A DNA stretch of 50,781 bases. Origin: Gemmatimonadaceae bacterium. Lineage in GTDB: Bacteria > Gemmatimonadota > Gemmatimonadetes > Gemmatimonadales > Gemmatimonadaceae. Location of the stretch: NCBI GenBank assembly GCA_025928185.1, contig JAICKA010000014.1, positions 1 through 50,781 of the forward strand, written 5' to 3'. Position numbers and translations under genes: made by a program. Shown here one piece after another: positions 8,059 through 18,255 of this stretch (its first letter is position 1; every line of letters starts with the position of its first letter). Below the pieces are notes generated by a model that saw only the letters and a program-made list of their open reading frames with translations, did not search any database and was not told the DNA's origin.

Positions 8059-8556
8059 CTAGACGGTAGGCGTCCAGATGCGCTGATGAACGGCAGGGAA
8101 TCCCTCGCCGTTCAGCGTGAGTCGCGTGGCAACGACGATATCGGGCGCCAGGGAAGACGCGACCGAGCAGTAGCGCTCGAACGACAGCTGGATGGCACGC
8201 TCGGCGTGCTCGCGTTCGATCCCGGCGCCATCGATGGCATACTCGATTTCCATCCGTTGCACGCGGCGTGGAAAATCGGCCCGACGTTCCGCGACGATGT
8301 GCACCGTCAGCCGCTCCACCGGCGTCTTTCGCTTGGCGATGATGTCGATGACGTCGACCGCCGAGCAGGTCGCGACGGCATTGAGGAGCGCCTCGACCGG
8401 GCCGGGGGCTTCCGTGGCGTTGGCATCGATGCGATGCGTGCGTCCGGCTGGTCCGGCATCGAACAGGCGTTCGCCGCGCCAGGTCGCGTCGGTGCTGGTG
8501 GTCACCGGCTCAGCGGCGGCCTTCTGCTTTGCGGATGGTTGATTCGAAGAAGGCAT
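8059..8556 (-). CDS. OsmC-family peroxide-reducing protein
   Basis: This 165-residue protein has an OsmC/Ohr fold. It has the GPVEALLNAVATCSAVDVIDI motif (in pieces) with Cys64 and a second cysteine in FERYCSVASSL (Cys130). These correspond to the peroxidatic and resolving cysteines that reduce organic hydroperoxides. It starts 11 bases after the sulfurtransferase stop, so the two probably form one transcript linking thiol chemistry and peroxide defence. It converges on the ECF sigma gene with an 11-base gap. Confidence 0.87.
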   Translation of the reverse strand: MPSSNQPSAKQKAAAEPVTTSTDATWRGERLFDAGPAGRTHRIDANATEAPGPVEALLNAVATCSAVDVIDIIAKRKTPVERLTVHIVAERRADFPRRVQRMEIEYAIDGAGIEREHAERAIQLSFERYCSVASSLAPDIVVATRLTLNGEGFPAVHQRIWTPTV

Positions 8557-8567
8557 GATCTCTGGCG

Positions 8568-9455
8568 TTATCGCTCGATCGGGGCGCGCACGGCGTTGCC
8601 CCACTCGGTCCAGCTCCCGTCGTAGTTCCGAACTTTCTCATAGCCGAGCAGGTACCGCAGCACGAACCACGTATGGCTGGACCGCTCTCCGATCCGGCAA
8701 TAGGCGATCACGTCGTCGTTCGGCGAGAGTCCCTGCTCCTGCTCGTAGATCGCGCGCAGCTCCGCCGCGGGCTTGAACGTGCCGTCCGGATTTGCCGCGC
8801 GTGCCCACGGAACGCTCTTCGCGGTGGGAATGTGTCCGCCGCGCATCGCGCCTTCCTGCGGGTATTCGGGCATGTGCAGCTTCTTGCCCGTGTACTCGTC
8901 CGCCGACCGCACGTCGACGAGGCGTCCGCGGCGCTCGAGGTGCGCGCGCACGTCGGGCATGAAGGCGCGGACGGCGGCATCCGATCGTTCCGGCGCCACG
9001 TAGGCGGAACGGCGTGGCGGCCGCGGTGCATCGGTGGTCATCGGCCGGTTCTCCCGCTCCCACTTCGTGCGGCCGCCGTCGAGTATTCTTGCGTTAGAGA
9101 ATTCAAACAACTGGAAGACCCAGAAGGCGTACGTGGCCCACCAGTTGTTCTTGTCGCCGTAGAAGACGACCGTCGTGGAGTCGTCGATGCCGCGGGAGCG
9201 CAGCAGCTCCTGAAACTGTTCGCGCGAGATGTAGTCGCGCATCACGGGATCGTTCAAATCGGTGTGCCAATCGATCTTGAACGCGCCGGGAATGTGGCCG
9301 GTCTCGTAGAGCAGCACGTCCTCGTCGCTCTCGAGAATGCGGATGGCCGGATCGTCGAGGTGCGCCGCGAGCCACTCGGTGCTGACGAGTGCTTCCGGAT
9401 GCGCGTATCCCTTGGCGGCGATGGCGGGATCCTGACGTTCGGCGACGGCTGGCAT
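8568..9455 (-). CDS. sseA: thiosulfate/mercaptopyruvate sulfurtransferase (two rhodanese domains)
   Basis: This 295-residue protein begins MPAVAERQ and contains two rhodanese domains. The first (about 22-135) has YGDKNNWW where an active cysteine would be and is non-catalytic. The second (about 160-290) carries [13 protein letters not shown] with catalytic Cys253 and a six-residue CRIGER loop, as in mycobacterial-type SseA/CysA. It transfers sulfane sulfur from thiosulfate or mercaptopyruvate to cyanide or thiols in the cytoplasm. It leads the two-gene unit with OsmC. The symbol is by resemblance; substrate preference is not settled. Confidence 0.87.
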   Translation of the reverse strand: MPAVAERQDPAIAAKGYAHPEALVSTEWLAAHLDDPAIRILESDEDVLLYETGHIPGAFKIDWHTDLNDPVMRDYISREQFQELLRSRGIDDSTTVVFYGDKNNWWATYAFWVFQLFEFSNARILDGGRTKWERENRPMTTDAPRPPRRSAYVAPERSDAAVRAFMPDVRAHLERRGRLVDVRSADEYTGKKLHMPEYPQEGAMRGGHIPTAKSVPWARAANPDGTFKPAAELRAIYEQEQGLSPNDDVIAYCRIGERSSHTWFVLRYLLGYEKVRNYDGSWTEWGNAVRAPIER

Positions 9456-9493
9456 GCGGGCGCTCCGTGCGGGCGGTGTGTCGTTCAAAGATA

Positions 9494-10366
9494 TCACCCC
9501 CGGTGTGCGCCGGGCCGGTGCGGCTCGTGCGCGTCGATCCAGCGAATCACCGTTGCGGCGACCGCTTCCCAGCCGGGCTCGATCGGCAGCATGTGGCCAT
9601 GCTGCTCGACCAGATCCAGCTGCGCGCCGTATCTGGCGGCGATGCGCCGCGCGATGCGCGCTGGAATGAACCGATCGTCCCCGGCCGCGATCACCAGCAT
9701 GGGACAGTGGATCCGGCGGGCATCGACAGGCACACCGCGCAGCGCCATCTCGAGTCCAGCCCGACCGCTGTCCGGAATCAAACGATCGAGTGCCGCATCC
9801 TGCTCGGATGCCGGAAGGCGATTGAGAACGAGCGCCTTCATCACTCGCCGCGACGGTCGAACGCAACGTCCCATCAGCATCGCCGGAAGGTATTCAAGTT
9901 GTCTGAACGTCACCGCCGGCGAAAGTACGCTGATCCCGCGCGGCGGCGCCGGCGAGATGAGCACCGCCTCGCGCACGACATCCCGCTCGGCCAGCAATTG
10001 CGCGATGAGGCCGCCCATCGAATGCCCCACGATGACTGGCGCGCCGAGGTGACGGGCGACCCTCTCCGCGTCGCTGGCAAACTCCTCGATCGACACGCCG
10101 CCCAGATCCGTATCGGGTCGACTGCCGGCGCGGCCGCGCAGGTTCACGGCGTAGGCCGGCGTGCCTCGGGCCGCGAAGAAGTCCAGCCAGCCGGCAAAGA
10201 TCGACGCGTCGGCAAAATAGCCGTGCACGAACAGCACCGGCCCACGCGCGGCACGCGCTGGCATGCCGCGAAGGACGGTGAGATCGCCAACTCGGATGGT
10301 GTCGATCATCGCGGTCGTCTGCGCACGCTGGATGTGTAGCGCCCCGATGGCCGCGGCGCTATTCAT
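9494..10366 (-). CDS. alpha/beta-hydrolase
   Basis: This 290-residue hydrolase has the oxyanion region [12 protein letters not shown], the nucleophile elbow GHSMGG (Ser116), an acid in AAGDDRFIP and the catalytic histidine in [13 protein letters not shown]. All triad members are present. The start may be MNSAAAI (10366) or 19 residues later at MIDTIRV. The product could be an esterase or lipase; nothing in the sequence fixes a substrate. It diverges from the ferredoxin-like gene with 8 bases between starts if the longer form is used. Confidence 0.82.
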   Translation of the reverse strand: MNSAAAIGALHIQRAQTTAMIDTIRVGDLTVLRGMPARAARGPVLFVHGYFADASIFAGWLDFFAARGTPAYAVNLRGRAGSRPDTDLGGVSIEEFASDAERVARHLGAPVIVGHSMGGLIAQLLAERDVVREAVLISPAPPRGISVLSPAVTFRQLEYLPAMLMGRCVRPSRRVMKALVLNRLPASEQDAALDRLIPDSGRAGLEMALRGVPVDARRIHCPMLVIAAGDDRFIPARIARRIAARYGAQLDLVEQHGHMLPIEPGWEAVAATVIRWIDAHEPHRPGAHRG

Positions 10367-10374
10367 CCACCCCC

Positions 10375-10713
10375 ATGCCGGATGCCTCGAGGCCTGCGCC
10401 TTCCATGGAGCGGTACAGCCGACACGTGATCGTGTGCGTCGGCGGCTACTGTTCGCCCGACCATCGCGGCCGCGAGCTCTACCAGCTGCTGCCCGGTCTG
10501 TTGCAGCGCGAAGGACTGCTGTTCGGGCCCGGCCGGGTCAAGCGCGGTGAGACGCCGTGCCTCGGCGTGTGCGCCGATGGACCGATCGTCGTGGTCTACC
10601 CCGAAGGCGTGTGGTACGCTGGCGTAACGCCCGCGCTGCTGGAGCGGATCGTCGTCGAGCATTTGCGACACGGACGCGTGGTCGAGGACGCGGTGTTTCA
10701 CCGGCTGGCGTGA
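10375..10713 (+). CDS. thioredoxin-like [2Fe-2S] ferredoxin
   Basis: This 112-residue protein has the thioredoxin-fold ferredoxin signature: an N-terminal strand with two cysteines (VCVGGYC; Cys21, Cys26) and a later CxxxC in [22 protein letters not shown] (Cys62, Cys66). The [14 protein letters not shown] string is typical of the family, which binds one [2Fe-2S] cluster and acts in electron transfer. Start could also be the methionine at residue 11. It diverges from a hydrolase gene and converges on an HNH gene. Confidence 0.85.
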   Translation: MPDASRPAPSMERYSRHVIVCVGGYCSPDHRGRELYQLLPGLLQREGLLFGPGRVKRGETPCLGVCADGPIVVVYPEGVWYAGVTPALLERIVVEHLRHGRVVEDAVFHRLA

Positions 10714-10733
10714 TCGGACCGCGATTGCGCCAA

Positions 10734-11060
10734 TCAAGATTTCTTATCGCGCAATGGTCCGCCACGGTCGAGCTCCACGAGCTCGTCGCGGACGAGGCGA
10801 AGCAGCCGCGGCCAGACGTGCATGGCGCGCTCGAAGAATGTCTCGCGCGCATGCGCGTCCTCGTGCAGAAAGGCGCTCAGTCGCAGCGCGCCCTTGCGTG
10901 TGTTGCACGCCCTGCAAGCCGTCACTAGGTTGCCATGCGATCGATCGCCGCCTCGAACCCGCGGCTGAACGTGGTCGAGCGTCAGGTCGTCGGGCGGAAA
11001 CGTTTCGCCGCAGTACACGCACCGAAAGTCATCGCGCTCGAAGATTTCGTTTCGCTTCAA
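10734..11060 (-). CDS. HNH endonuclease
   Basis: This 108-residue HNH nuclease starts at TTG 11060, supported by GGGAGG seven bases upstream. CVYC (Cys14, Cys17) and CRAC (Cys49, Cys52) form the structural zinc site. [11 protein letters not shown] supplies the catalytic DH pair (29-30), and HGNLVTAC the asparagine (44). The remainder is a helical tail ending in charged residues. Such small HNH proteins nick or cut DNA in varied contexts; no intron, phage or restriction genes are next to it. Its 5' end shares one base with the divergent gene at 11060. Confidence 0.85.
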   Translation of the reverse strand: MKRNEIFERDDFRCVYCGETFPPDDLTLDHVQPRVRGGDRSHGNLVTACRACNTRKGALRLSAFLHEDAHARETFFERAMHVWPRLLRLVRDELVELDRGGPLRDKKS

Positions 11061-11380
11061 TGGACAACCTCCCGAAGTCGCGGCGCATGCTGATGGATTC
11101 GGCGCGGCGCTATCTGCTCGAGCGCGCCGAGCCGGACCCGCGCGAGCACGCCGACGACAGCCCGCCGCGACTGACCCTCAACGCTCTCGAGAAGATTCGC
11201 ATGTCACGCTCCCGCGAACGTATTCTGGCCAACCTGGACGAGATGTACCGCGAGGCCTTCGCGCGGGCGAAGGAGACCGGCGACAGCGCGCAGATGGCCA
11301 CGCTGGACTTTGCCTACCGGCGCGAACAGCTCTACTTCGAGATTTTGCTCGACGTTCGCGACGCGCTCGAGCGCCGCTGA
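11060..11380 (+). CDS. small helical protein of unknown function
   Basis: This 106-residue charged protein has no signal peptide. Predicted helices dominate ([51 protein letters not shown] in pieces), and it ends [17 protein letters not shown] do not recognise a family. The start ATG 11060 has only a weak ribosome site and overlaps the divergent HNH start; ATG 11090 is an alternative. The 3' end overlaps the terC gene on the other strand by 49 bases. Codon use looks like its neighbours, so it is likely a real gene. Confidence 0.65.
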   Translation: MDNLPKSRRMLMDSARRYLLERAEPDPREHADDSPPRLTLNALEKIRMSRSRERILANLDEMYREAFARAKETGDSAQMATLDFAYRREQLYFEILLDVRDALERR

Positions 11381-12285
11381 GGCCACAGCACGGATCCGGC
11401 GATCGCCGCCGCGAGCACGACGACGATCACCAGCAGCGAGATGTGGACGCCGAGCTCGAAGAACGGCTCGCCCAGCATCTTCACACCGACGAACGCCAGG
11501 ATGACGGCGATGGCGTACTTCAGCAGATAGAAGCGATCGACCACCGCCGCGAGCAGGAAGTAGAGCGACCGGAGTCCGAGCACGGCGAAGATGTTCGACG
11601 TGAACACCAGAAACGGATCCGTCGTGACGCCGAAGGTCGCCGGAATGGAGTCGACGGCGAACAGCAGGTCGGTCAGCTCGACGAGCAGCAGCACGAGCAG
11701 CAGCGGCGTCGCCATGCGCCGCCCGTTTTCGACGATGAAGAAGCTGGATCCGTGGAACTCGTTCGAGAGCGGCAGAATGCGCCGCACCATGCGAACGAGT
11801 CGATTGTCGTCGCCGTTGAACGATTCTTCGTCGCGGAACGCCATGCGCACACCGGTCACGACCAGCATCGCGCCGAACAGGTAGAGAATCCAGTGGAAGC
11901 GGCTGACGAGCGCCGCCCCGAGCGCGATGAAGATGCCGCGCATGATCAGCGCACCGATGATGCCGTAGAACAGCACGCGATGCTGACAGTTTCGCGGGAC
12001 CCGGAAGTACTCGAAGATGAGTACGATGATGAAGATGTTGTCGGCGCTGAGCGACTCTTCGATCACGTAGCCCGTGACGAAGGTCAGCCCCGTTTGCCGG
12101 CCGAAGTGCAGCGTCAGCCCGCCCGCGAACGCGAGCGCGAGGAGCACCCAGACAGTGGTCCAGATGGCGGCTTCCCTGGGCCGCACCTCGTGGGCGTGTC
12201 GATGAAATACACCCAGATCGAGGGCGAGCATCGCCAGAATGAAGCCGATGAAGGCGGCCCAGAACCAGAGGCTGATGTGGAGCAT
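11332..12285 (-). CDS. TerC/Alx-family membrane protein
   Basis: This 317-residue integral membrane protein has about eight or nine helices. It carries both signature motifs of the TerC family: SLSADNIFIIVLIFEYF in the first half and VELTDLLFAVDSIPATFG in the second, with conserved aspartates inside the membrane. Alx and relatives export manganese or other metals, and TerC is linked to tellurite resistance. I saw no convincing yybP-ykoY riboswitch in the 71 bases upstream. The C-terminus is basic and serine-rich ([10 protein letters not shown]). It lies downstream of the Ig-like surface gene on the same strand. Confidence 0.9.
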   Translation of the reverse strand: MLHISLWFWAAFIGFILAMLALDLGVFHRHAHEVRPREAAIWTTVWVLLALAFAGGLTLHFGRQTGLTFVTGYVIEESLSADNIFIIVLIFEYFRVPRNCQHRVLFYGIIGALIMRGIFIALGAALVSRFHWILYLFGAMLVVTGVRMAFRDEESFNGDDNRLVRMVRRILPLSNEFHGSSFFIVENGRRMATPLLLVLLLVELTDLLFAVDSIPATFGVTTDPFLVFTSNIFAVLGLRSLYFLLAAVVDRFYLLKYAIAVILAFVGVKMLGEPFFELGVHISLLVIVVVLAAAIAGSVLWPQRRSSASRTSSKISK

Positions 12286-12356
12286 GTCGCTGGAAACTTA
12301 CCCAGCGCGCCGAAGTGGCCAGTGGACGAGCAGAAATCGCGTGCTCGGGTTGACCC

Positions 12357-15149
12357 TTAGGGCACCTGCGCGCAAACGGCGTTAAGGGTGTTCGCGACAA
12401 GTCCCAACAGGGACGCCGTCGCGCTCCGCGTGCATGTTGCCCCTTGCACCAGTGAAAGCGTTCCGGCGCCGCTCACCGTCGAGCCCGCGCCGAACGTCAC
12501 CGTGCCCGGCAACACAACCGTCATGCCGCCGTCGAGCACGAGCGTCGAGCCGTTGCCGAACAGCGTGCTTGCCAGGAACGTTGCCGCGGCACCCGTCGGC
12601 AGGTTGGTTGTCGACGCGGCGTTGAACTGACTGACCCCGGCAAACGTCAGCGTGTCGCCGGCGAGTGCGTTGAGCGTGCCGTTCTGCGAGAGCGTTCCGA
12701 TCGTCGCGGCGGCCGACGCAAACGTCACGTTCGCTCCCCCGTCGATCATAAGATCGGCAAAGCGAGACGTCGACGAACCGGTACCCGGCGTAGCGAACGA
12801 GATGCTCTGCGGAACAGCGCCGGTCAGTTCCACGGCGAATCCTGAATCCGCGGAGAACGACGCTGCACTGTTCGTTGCGAGCTGGGTGAAATTCCCGCCA
12901 ACTTGCAGTAAGCCGTTGGAGAGCAAACCGGTCTCGCCGGCACCGCCAAAGGTCGCGTCCCCCTTGACCACCGCGGTGCTCGGCTGAGTCATCTTCAACG
13001 TGCCGCCATTCTGCACCACCAGGTTCTTCAAAACAGCGAGTTGTGTCGCGCCAAGATCGAGTGGGCAGTTCAGCGTCAGTGAACCGCTGACCGTGAACAC
13101 GCCGCTCACCGTGTAGCTCGTGCCATTGCACGATGCTGCACCGATGGTGACGGAGGCAGAGATGGCCGCATTGATGGTTCCGGGGCTCCCCTTCGCCAGC
13201 AGCAGCGCCCCGCTTCCGACGTCGTCGACGATGGTTGCTGCGTTCCCCGTCAGATCGCCGGCGAGCGTCAGCACGTTGCCGTTCAGGTCCAGGAAGGCAC
13301 CGGACTCCAGCGACATGGTGCCGGCGGTCGCTGAGCCTTGGAGCGTGGGATGATTCACGACCCACGCGGCCACGAACACCGATTGGGACGACGTTGGTAC
13401 GCTGCCGCTGCTCCAGTTCGACCCCGTCGCCCAGTCGGTCGTGCCACCGAGCCATGCTGCGACGCCACTCGGCGCAACCACCACAGACGCGTACGCGCCC
13501 GGAATGTCGATGCCCGAAGTCGTCGTCGCTTCCACGAGACACGATCCGGGTGCGGTTACCGGCAAGGTGAACGTGGCGGTGGAGAGCGCGGCGCGACCTG
13601 CGCTGTCCGTAATCAGCGTCGTGCCGGATGAGCCGGCGAAGGTGCAAATGCCCTGCGCGCTGAACGTGACGGTGTCGTTCGGAACCGGTGTGCCGTTCGC
13701 GTCCACGGCGACGAACGCCGGGTAGAGAGAGCTGCCGAGCGGGTTGCCTACCGTCGTGCTCACGACGCCGTTCACCGGCTGCAGCGCGGCGACGACGCCG
13801 AGCACCTCAACCGGGAGCGTCAATGTGCTGCCGGCGGGTAGCGACGGGTTGCTGACGACGAACGAGAGCGTTCCCGGCGTCTGTTGCACAGCGGTTGGAA
13901 TCGACAGCGCGCTGAGTCGAGCGATGCCTTTCGCGTCCGTCAGCAACTGCGCCGTGCCGAGCGACTGCGTGGCGGAGCGCATGTCGACGTTCACGGGAGC
14001 ATTCGGCACCGGATTGCCGTTCGCGTCGGTCAACTTGACGGCCGGCGTCGTTGTCGGAAGCGTAGCGCCGACGAGCGTCACGACCGATGGAGCGCCGGAG
14101 AGCGGCGCCAGCGTGCTTGGATCCACGAATACCATCGACGCCGCCGCGCCGGCGACGCCAGTCGCTGGAATGGCGACACTGTACTGCAGCGCAGTCGCGA
14201 CGAAACTCTGCGGACCGGCGACGGCGCCAAGCTTGAGCGACGTCGAGGCTCGGCCGTTCGCGTCCGTCACCGCGGTGGCCGGACCGACGCTTCCGCCGGC
14301 TGGCGCGGCGAAGATCACGGTCACGCCAGCGATGCCGAGGCTGTCGGCGGCGCGAACCTCGACAATGGCCGGATTCGGGAGATTCGCGCCAACGACGCCC
14401 GTCTGGCCGCCGCCGCTGACCAAGGCGATCGCAACTGCCGGCAGCGTGAGCGTCGCAGCCGCGTTGTCGGTGAGCCCCGTGACGGTCGTAGCCGTGACGG
14501 TAACGGCGCCGCGATGGCCGAGCGGCTGCAGCGTGCCCTTGGATGTGATCGTCGCGAGCGTGCCGTCGGACGTGGACCAGGCGAACGGAGGCGGGTCGAC
14601 CGTTGCGCCGGACGAATCGACGGCGGTCAAGGTAAGCGTCTTGGTCGAATCGCTGGCGAGGAGCGTGAGATCGTGCGGCTGGATGCTGATATGCGCGGCC
14701 GCGGCGCCTGGACCGGCGTAGTTCAGCACGATGACGGGCGAGTCCGTCGCGGGCTGGTCGATCGGGTGCGCTTGCACTTCGCCGTGACCGTGAAAGACGA
14801 TTCCACTTGCACCGACGTAGTCGATCGAGGCGTCGAACAGCTCGCCGTCCTTCTCGACCTGAACCGTCAGATCGAGATTCATGGCTGCATCACCGGTGGT
14901 GAACGCGATGGTCGTGTCTCGCACCGTGTCCACCGGCGGCCGCACGATCACGACGCGAACATGGTCGTAAGAGATTCCGAATTGTCCGAGCAGGACGGCG
15001 GTCCGCGTCGCCGCCTGCGAGAACGCCGGGACGAAGGCGATCGCGCCCGGGCGCTCCGAACCGGCGGATGGGCCGGAAGGTGCTTCGGTGCAGGTGACGG
15101 CAACGAAGGCGAGGAGGGCAGTCGCGAATGGGCGAATTGGAATGCGCAT
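12357..15149 (-). CDS. large secreted Ig-like-domain protein, probably a surface lipoprotein
   Basis: This protein of about 930 residues begins with a signal peptide (MRIPIRPFATALLAFVAVTC). The Cys in AVTC may be lipidated, although the lipobox is imperfect. A bacterial Ig-like 2 type domain follows (HDLTLLASDSTKTLTLTAVD, WSTSDGTLATI). Then come three invasin-like Big_1 repeats marked by VTDANGRAST, LTDANGNPVPNAPV and FVAVDANGTPVPNDTVTF. The last third, opening with WLGGTTDWATGSNWSSGS, is rich in short GTL, GNG and GS turns and resembles a beta-helix. The start is uncertain: another ATG at 15185 adds TSRRKFLLLAS. The role is probably adhesion or a surface layer, which is an inference. Confidence 0.75.
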   Translation of the reverse strand: MRIPIRPFATALLAFVAVTCTEAPSGPSAGSERPGAIAFVPAFSQAATRTAVLLGQFGISYDHVRVVIVRPPVDTVRDTTIAFTTGDAAMNLDLTVQVEKDGELFDASIDYVGASGIVFHGHGEVQAHPIDQPATDSPVIVLNYAGPGAAAAHISIQPHDLTLLASDSTKTLTLTAVDSSGATVDPPPFAWSTSDGTLATITSKGTLQPLGHRGAVTVTATTVTGLTDNAAATLTLPAVAIALVSGGGQTGVVGANLPNPAIVEVRAADSLGIAGVTVIFAAPAGGSVGPATAVTDANGRASTSLKLGAVAGPQSFVATALQYSVAIPATGVAGAAASMVFVDPSTLAPLSGAPSVVTLVGATLPTTTPAVKLTDANGNPVPNAPVNVDMRSATQSLGTAQLLTDAKGIARLSALSIPTAVQQTPGTLSFVVSNPSLPAGSTLTLPVEVLGVVAALQPVNGVVSTTVGNPLGSSLYPAFVAVDANGTPVPNDTVTFSAQGICTFAGSSGTTLITDSAGRAALSTATFTLPVTAPGSCLVEATTTSGIDIPGAYASVVVAPSGVAAWLGGTTDWATGSNWSSGSVPTSSQSVFVAAWVVNHPTLQGSATAGTMSLESGAFLDLNGNVLTLAGDLTGNAATIVDDVGSGALLLAKGSPGTINAAISASVTIGAASCNGTSYTVSGVFTVSGSLTLNCPLDLGATQLAVLKNLVVQNGGTLKMTQPSTAVVKGDATFGGAGETGLLSNGLLQVGGNFTQLATNSAASFSADSGFAVELTGAVPQSISFATPGTGSSTSRFADLMIDGGANVTFASAAATIGTLSQNGTLNALAGDTLTFAGVSQFNAASTTNLPTGAAATFLASTLFGNGSTLVLDGGMTVVLPGTVTFGAGSTVSGAGTLSLVQGATCTRSATASLLGLVANTLNAVCAQVP

Positions 15150-15234
15150 CGAGGCGAGGAGCAGGAACTTGCGGCGACTCGTCATTGCGGATCCGCGACC
15201 GCTGAGGATCAGCACGCTACACTGGGTTGCTCGC

Positions 15235-15267
15235 GGGGCTGCCGTCAATCAGACGGATCACAGCCCC
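15235..15267. promoter_or_regulatory. two-part stem-loop in the leader of the Ig-like gene
   Basis: GGGGCTG (15235-15241) pairs with CAGCCCC (15261-15267), and inside it CCGTC (15242-15246) pairs with GACGG (15252-15256) around AATCA. On the minus strand it would lie about 50-120 bases upstream of the Ig-like start. Its function is unknown. Confidence 0.4.
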
Positions 15268-15310
15268 AGCGGACTTATGTCACAGGACGATTTGAGCCGC
15301 CCGCAGGCAC

Positions 15311-15340
15311 GAAAGGACCAGCTGCGCGGCTGGTCCTTTC
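15311..15340. terminator. hairpin after the dehydrogenase E1 gene
   Basis: There is a 12-base-pair perfect stem (15311-15322 with 15329-15340) and a six-base loop, about 30 bases past the E1 stop on the minus strand. It has no T-tract. It most likely ends the E1 transcript and separates it from the Ig-like gene downstream. Confidence 0.55.
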
Positions 15341-15370
15341 GGATCGAACGATTGTGCCAGCGGCCGGTGC

Positions 15371-17479
15371 TCAGAACCGAGTCAGCTCCTCGCAGGCCCG
15401 CTTGACGTCGTCGATCTGCGGCAGGATGGAATCCTCGAGGCGCGGCGCGTAGCCGACGAAGGTGTCGGTCGACGCCACGCGCTTGACCGGCGCGTCCAGC
15501 CAGGCGAAGCAGTCGTCGGCGATGCGCGCGGCAATTTCGGCCCCGAAGCCCCAGGAGAGCGAATCCTCGTAGAGCACGAGAACCCGATTCGTCTTCTTGA
15601 CCGACGCGTAGACCGTTTCGTGGTCCCAGGGCGAGAGCGAACGAAGGTCGATCACTTCCGCCGAAATACCAGCTTCGGCCATCTGATTCGCCGCGGAGAA
15701 CGCACGCTGCACGGTGGCGCCGTACGTCACGATCGTTACGTCGGTTCCTTCGCGGACGATCTTTGCCTTGCCAAACGGAATCATGAAGTTTGATCCCGGG
15801 TAGGCGCCCTTGTTGTACGTCTGGCGGTAGAGGTGCTTGTGCTCGAGGAAGATCACCGGATCTTCGCAGCGGATTGCCGTGCGCAGCAGGCCGTTGGCAT
15901 CGAGCGCCGTCGCCGGGCAGATCACGCGCAATCCAGGGCAGTGCGTGAACAGGGAGGCGCCAGTCTGCGAGTGGTAGATGGCGCCGCGGATGTAGCCGCC
16001 GTATGTGGTGCGTATCACCACGGGCGCGGCAAAGTCACCATTCGAGCGCCACCGCATCGTTGCGAGCTCGTTGCGGATCTGCATGTATGCAGGCCAGATG
16101 TAGTCGAAGAACTGGATCTCGACGACCGGCTTGAACCCGCGGAGGGCCAGCCCGATCGCGCGGCCGACGACCGTGGCTTCGGCGAGCGGCGAGTTGTAGA
16201 CACGCGCGGCGCCGAACTCCTTCTGCAGTCCCCACGTGACCTTGAAGACGCCGCCCTTGCCCTTGACCTTGCCGAGATAGCGATCGCGGGAGACGTCGGC
16301 GACGTCCTCGCCGAACATCACGATCTTCTCATCGCGGCGCATCTCGTCCTTCATGCAGACGTTCAGCAGGTCGACCATCGTCGTCGGATCACCGGAGAAC
16401 TGCGGATCGTCTTCGGTGTCGAACTGCTCGCTGCACGGATCGACGTCGGGCGAGTAGACGAAATCGTAGATCGTCTCCGGGCCGGGCTGCTCGGCGGGCA
16501 GCGCCGCGTCAGTGGCGGCGAGTACTTCCGCATCGACCTCTTCCTGGATGCGCGAGATCTCGGCGTCCGTGGCGTAGCCTTCGGACACGAGCCACTTGGG
16601 GAACTGCGTGACCGGGTCGCGGCTTGCGTCGGCCTCGCGCTCTTCGGGCGGCCGATACATGATCTCGTCATCCGACAGCGAGTGCGAGTAGGGGCGAATG
16701 ACGTGCGCGTGCACGAGTGCCGGCCCCTTTCGCTGGCGCGCGTACTCCACCGCACGTTGCATGGCGCCGTAGCTCGCGATGAGATCGCAGCCGTCGACCT
16801 CCTCGACGTGCAGTCCGGGGAAGGACGAGACGAGCTTCGAGATGCTTCCGCCGGCGGTGTTCACCTCCACCGGAACCGAGATCGCGTAGCCGTTGTCCTC
16901 CACAAGGTAGACGACGGGCAGCTTGAGATTCGTCGCATTGTTCAGCGACTCCCAGAACTCGCCTTCGCTCGTCGTGCCTTCGCCGGCAGAGCAGAAAACG
17001 ACTTCATCCTTCTCGAAACCTTCGGTGATGCCGAGCAGCTTGGCTCGGAGCGTCGCTTCGGCGGCGCCGATCGCTTGGAGGAACTGCGTGCCGGTAGGCG
17101 ACGAGTTCGAGACGATGTTCAGCCGCTTGTGGCCCCAGTGACTGGGCATCTGGCGACCGCCGGAATTCGGATCGCTGGCGGCGCCGACGGCCGAGAGCAG
17201 CATTTCCTCGGGCGTCATGCCGAGCTGCAGGCAGAGCGCGCGGTCGCGATAGTAGGTGAAGAACCAGTCGTACGATGGCCGGAGCACGAAGCCGGCGGCG
17301 GTCAGCACGGCCTCGTGGCCGGCGCCCGAAATCTGGAAGAAGATCTTGTTCTGCCGCTTGAGCTGGATCTCCTTGTCGTCCAGGCGGCGCGACAGGAGCA
17401 TCGTGCGGTAGGCGCCGATGAGCTGGTCGCGGGTGAGGCCGGCGGCGTTCTTCCGCTCGGCACGCGTTATGGTGGCCAT
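15371..17479 (-). CDS. 2-oxoacid dehydrogenase E1, alpha and beta subunits fused
   Basis: This 702-residue enzyme starts at ATG 17479 behind CGGAG. The first half is an E1-alpha: [18 protein letters not shown], then the thiamine diphosphate motif [17 protein letters not shown]. The second half (from about 365) is a transketolase-like E1-beta: [55 protein letters not shown]-like text, and the C-terminal [10 protein letters not shown]1 decarboxylates a 2-oxoacid and passes the acyl group to lipoyl-E2. Fused alpha-beta forms are mostly branched-chain (2-oxoisovalerate) type, which I favour. No E2 or E3 gene is in the window. Confidence 0.9.
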   Translation of the reverse strand: MATITRAERKNAAGLTRDQLIGAYRTMLLSRRLDDKEIQLKRQNKIFFQISGAGHEAVLTAAGFVLRPSYDWFFTYYRDRALCLQLGMTPEEMLLSAVGAASDPNSGGRQMPSHWGHKRLNIVSNSSPTGTQFLQAIGAAEATLRAKLLGITEGFEKDEVVFCSAGEGTTSEGEFWESLNNATNLKLPVVYLVEDNGYAISVPVEVNTAGGSISKLVSSFPGLHVEEVDGCDLIASYGAMQRAVEYARQRKGPALVHAHVIRPYSHSLSDDEIMYRPPEEREADASRDPVTQFPKWLVSEGYATDAEISRIQEEVDAEVLAATDAALPAEQPGPETIYDFVYSPDVDPCSEQFDTEDDPQFSGDPTTMVDLLNVCMKDEMRRDEKIVMFGEDVADVSRDRYLGKVKGKGGVFKVTWGLQKEFGAARVYNSPLAEATVVGRAIGLALRGFKPVVEIQFFDYIWPAYMQIRNELATMRWRSNGDFAAPVVIRTTYGGYIRGAIYHSQTGASLFTHCPGLRVICPATALDANGLLRTAIRCEDPVIFLEHKHLYRQTYNKGAYPGSNFMIPFGKAKIVREGTDVTIVTYGATVQRAFSAANQMAEAGISAEVIDLRSLSPWDHETVYASVKKTNRVLVLYEDSLSWGFGAEIAARIADDCFAWLDAPVKRVASTDTFVGYAPRLEDSILPQIDDVKRACEELTRF

Positions 17480-17607
17480 GAGTCTCCGCGTGTGTGGAAG
17501 CGAGTCCTTGCAAGTTAATGCCTGACTGCGGCGCGCGGGATTCCGGCTCGCCGATCGCGAGGGAGCGGCTCGAAGGTGCTGGCATCGTCCGTGCACTTTC
17601 CAAACTC

Positions 17608-18255
17608 ATGAACACGCGCCCTCACGACCCGGCTCACTGCACGTTCTGCAATCTCATTCGGGGCTCCGCCGAAGTGTCCATGTGCTACGAGGACGCGGAT
17701 GCCATCGCGTTCATGGACATTCAGCCGGTGAACAACGGCCACGTGCTCGTGGTGCCGCGCCAGCACTACGAATCGCTCCTCGACGTGCCGGAAGAGATCG
17801 GGATGCACCTGTTTCACGTGACCATGCGCCTCGCGAGCGCCATCCGGCGCGTGACGGGATGCGAAGACTTGAACATCGTCGTGAACAGCGGCGCGGCGGC
17901 CGGCCAGGACGAGCCGCATTATCACGTGCACATCATTCCGCGGCGCGTCGGCGACGGCTTCGATATTCCGCTGCCGTTCAACGGCTCGCAGATGCCGGAT
18001 CGCACGGTGCTCGATGCCTATGCGGCTCGCCTGATCTCGGCCCTCGGCGATCCGGTGCGCGTCGAAGCGTCGTCTGCACGCGAGATCGAGCGGCCGGTGT
18101 CCGTTCCCGTATTCAACGAATCGCGCTCGCCGACGCGGGAGCCATCCCGTGCGCCCGCGCCGCGGCCGTCCAAGGCAGATCGCTGGCGCATTCGTGAAGG
18201 TGCGCATGGTGAGCTGCTGTACGAGCCGAATTCGGACGCGGGAGACGCCGCCTGA
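17608..18255 (+). CDS. HIT-family nucleotide hydrolase or transferase
   Basis: This 215-residue protein starts at ATG 17608. CTFC (Cys11, Cys14) suggests the zinc site of HinT-like proteins. The core has MDIQPVNNGHVLVVPRQHY and the histidine triad HYHVHIIPR (104-112). HIT proteins hydrolyse nucleoside phosphoramidates or dinucleoside polyphosphates. After residue 145 there is a proline- and arginine-rich tail ending in DRWRIREGAHGELLYEP, longer than the usual 110-150-residue HIT protein; its role is unknown. No clear ribosome site precedes the start. It diverges from the E1 gene. Confidence 0.87.
   Translation: MNTRPHDPAHCTFCNLIRGSAEVSMCYEDADAIAFMDIQPVNNGHVLVVPRQHYESLLDVPEEIGMHLFHVTMRLASAIRRVTGCEDLNIVVNSGAAAGQDEPHYHVHIIPRRVGDGFDIPLPFNGSQMPDRTVLDAYAARLISALGDPVRVEASSAREIERPVSVPVFNESRSPTREPSRAPAPRPSKADRWRIREGAHGELLYEPNSDAGDAA

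Noticed and set aside
12286-12356. Manganese riboswitch (yybP-ykoY) upstream of the TerC gene
   Set aside because: The 71 bases show no paired-helix pattern or conserved loop of that class.
15149-15185. Twin-arginine signal (TSRRKFLLLAS) at an upstream start of the Ig-like protein
   Set aside because: A second charged stretch (MRIPIRP) separates it from the hydrophobic core, so it does not form a normal Tat signal.
13884-15452. Long open frame opposite the Ig-like gene
   Set aside because: It is arginine-rich shadow text in a GC-rich gene; the minus strand shows clear Ig-like repeats.
15833-17518. Long open frame opposite the dehydrogenase E1
   Set aside because: The E1 reading has all family motifs; the opposite frame has none.
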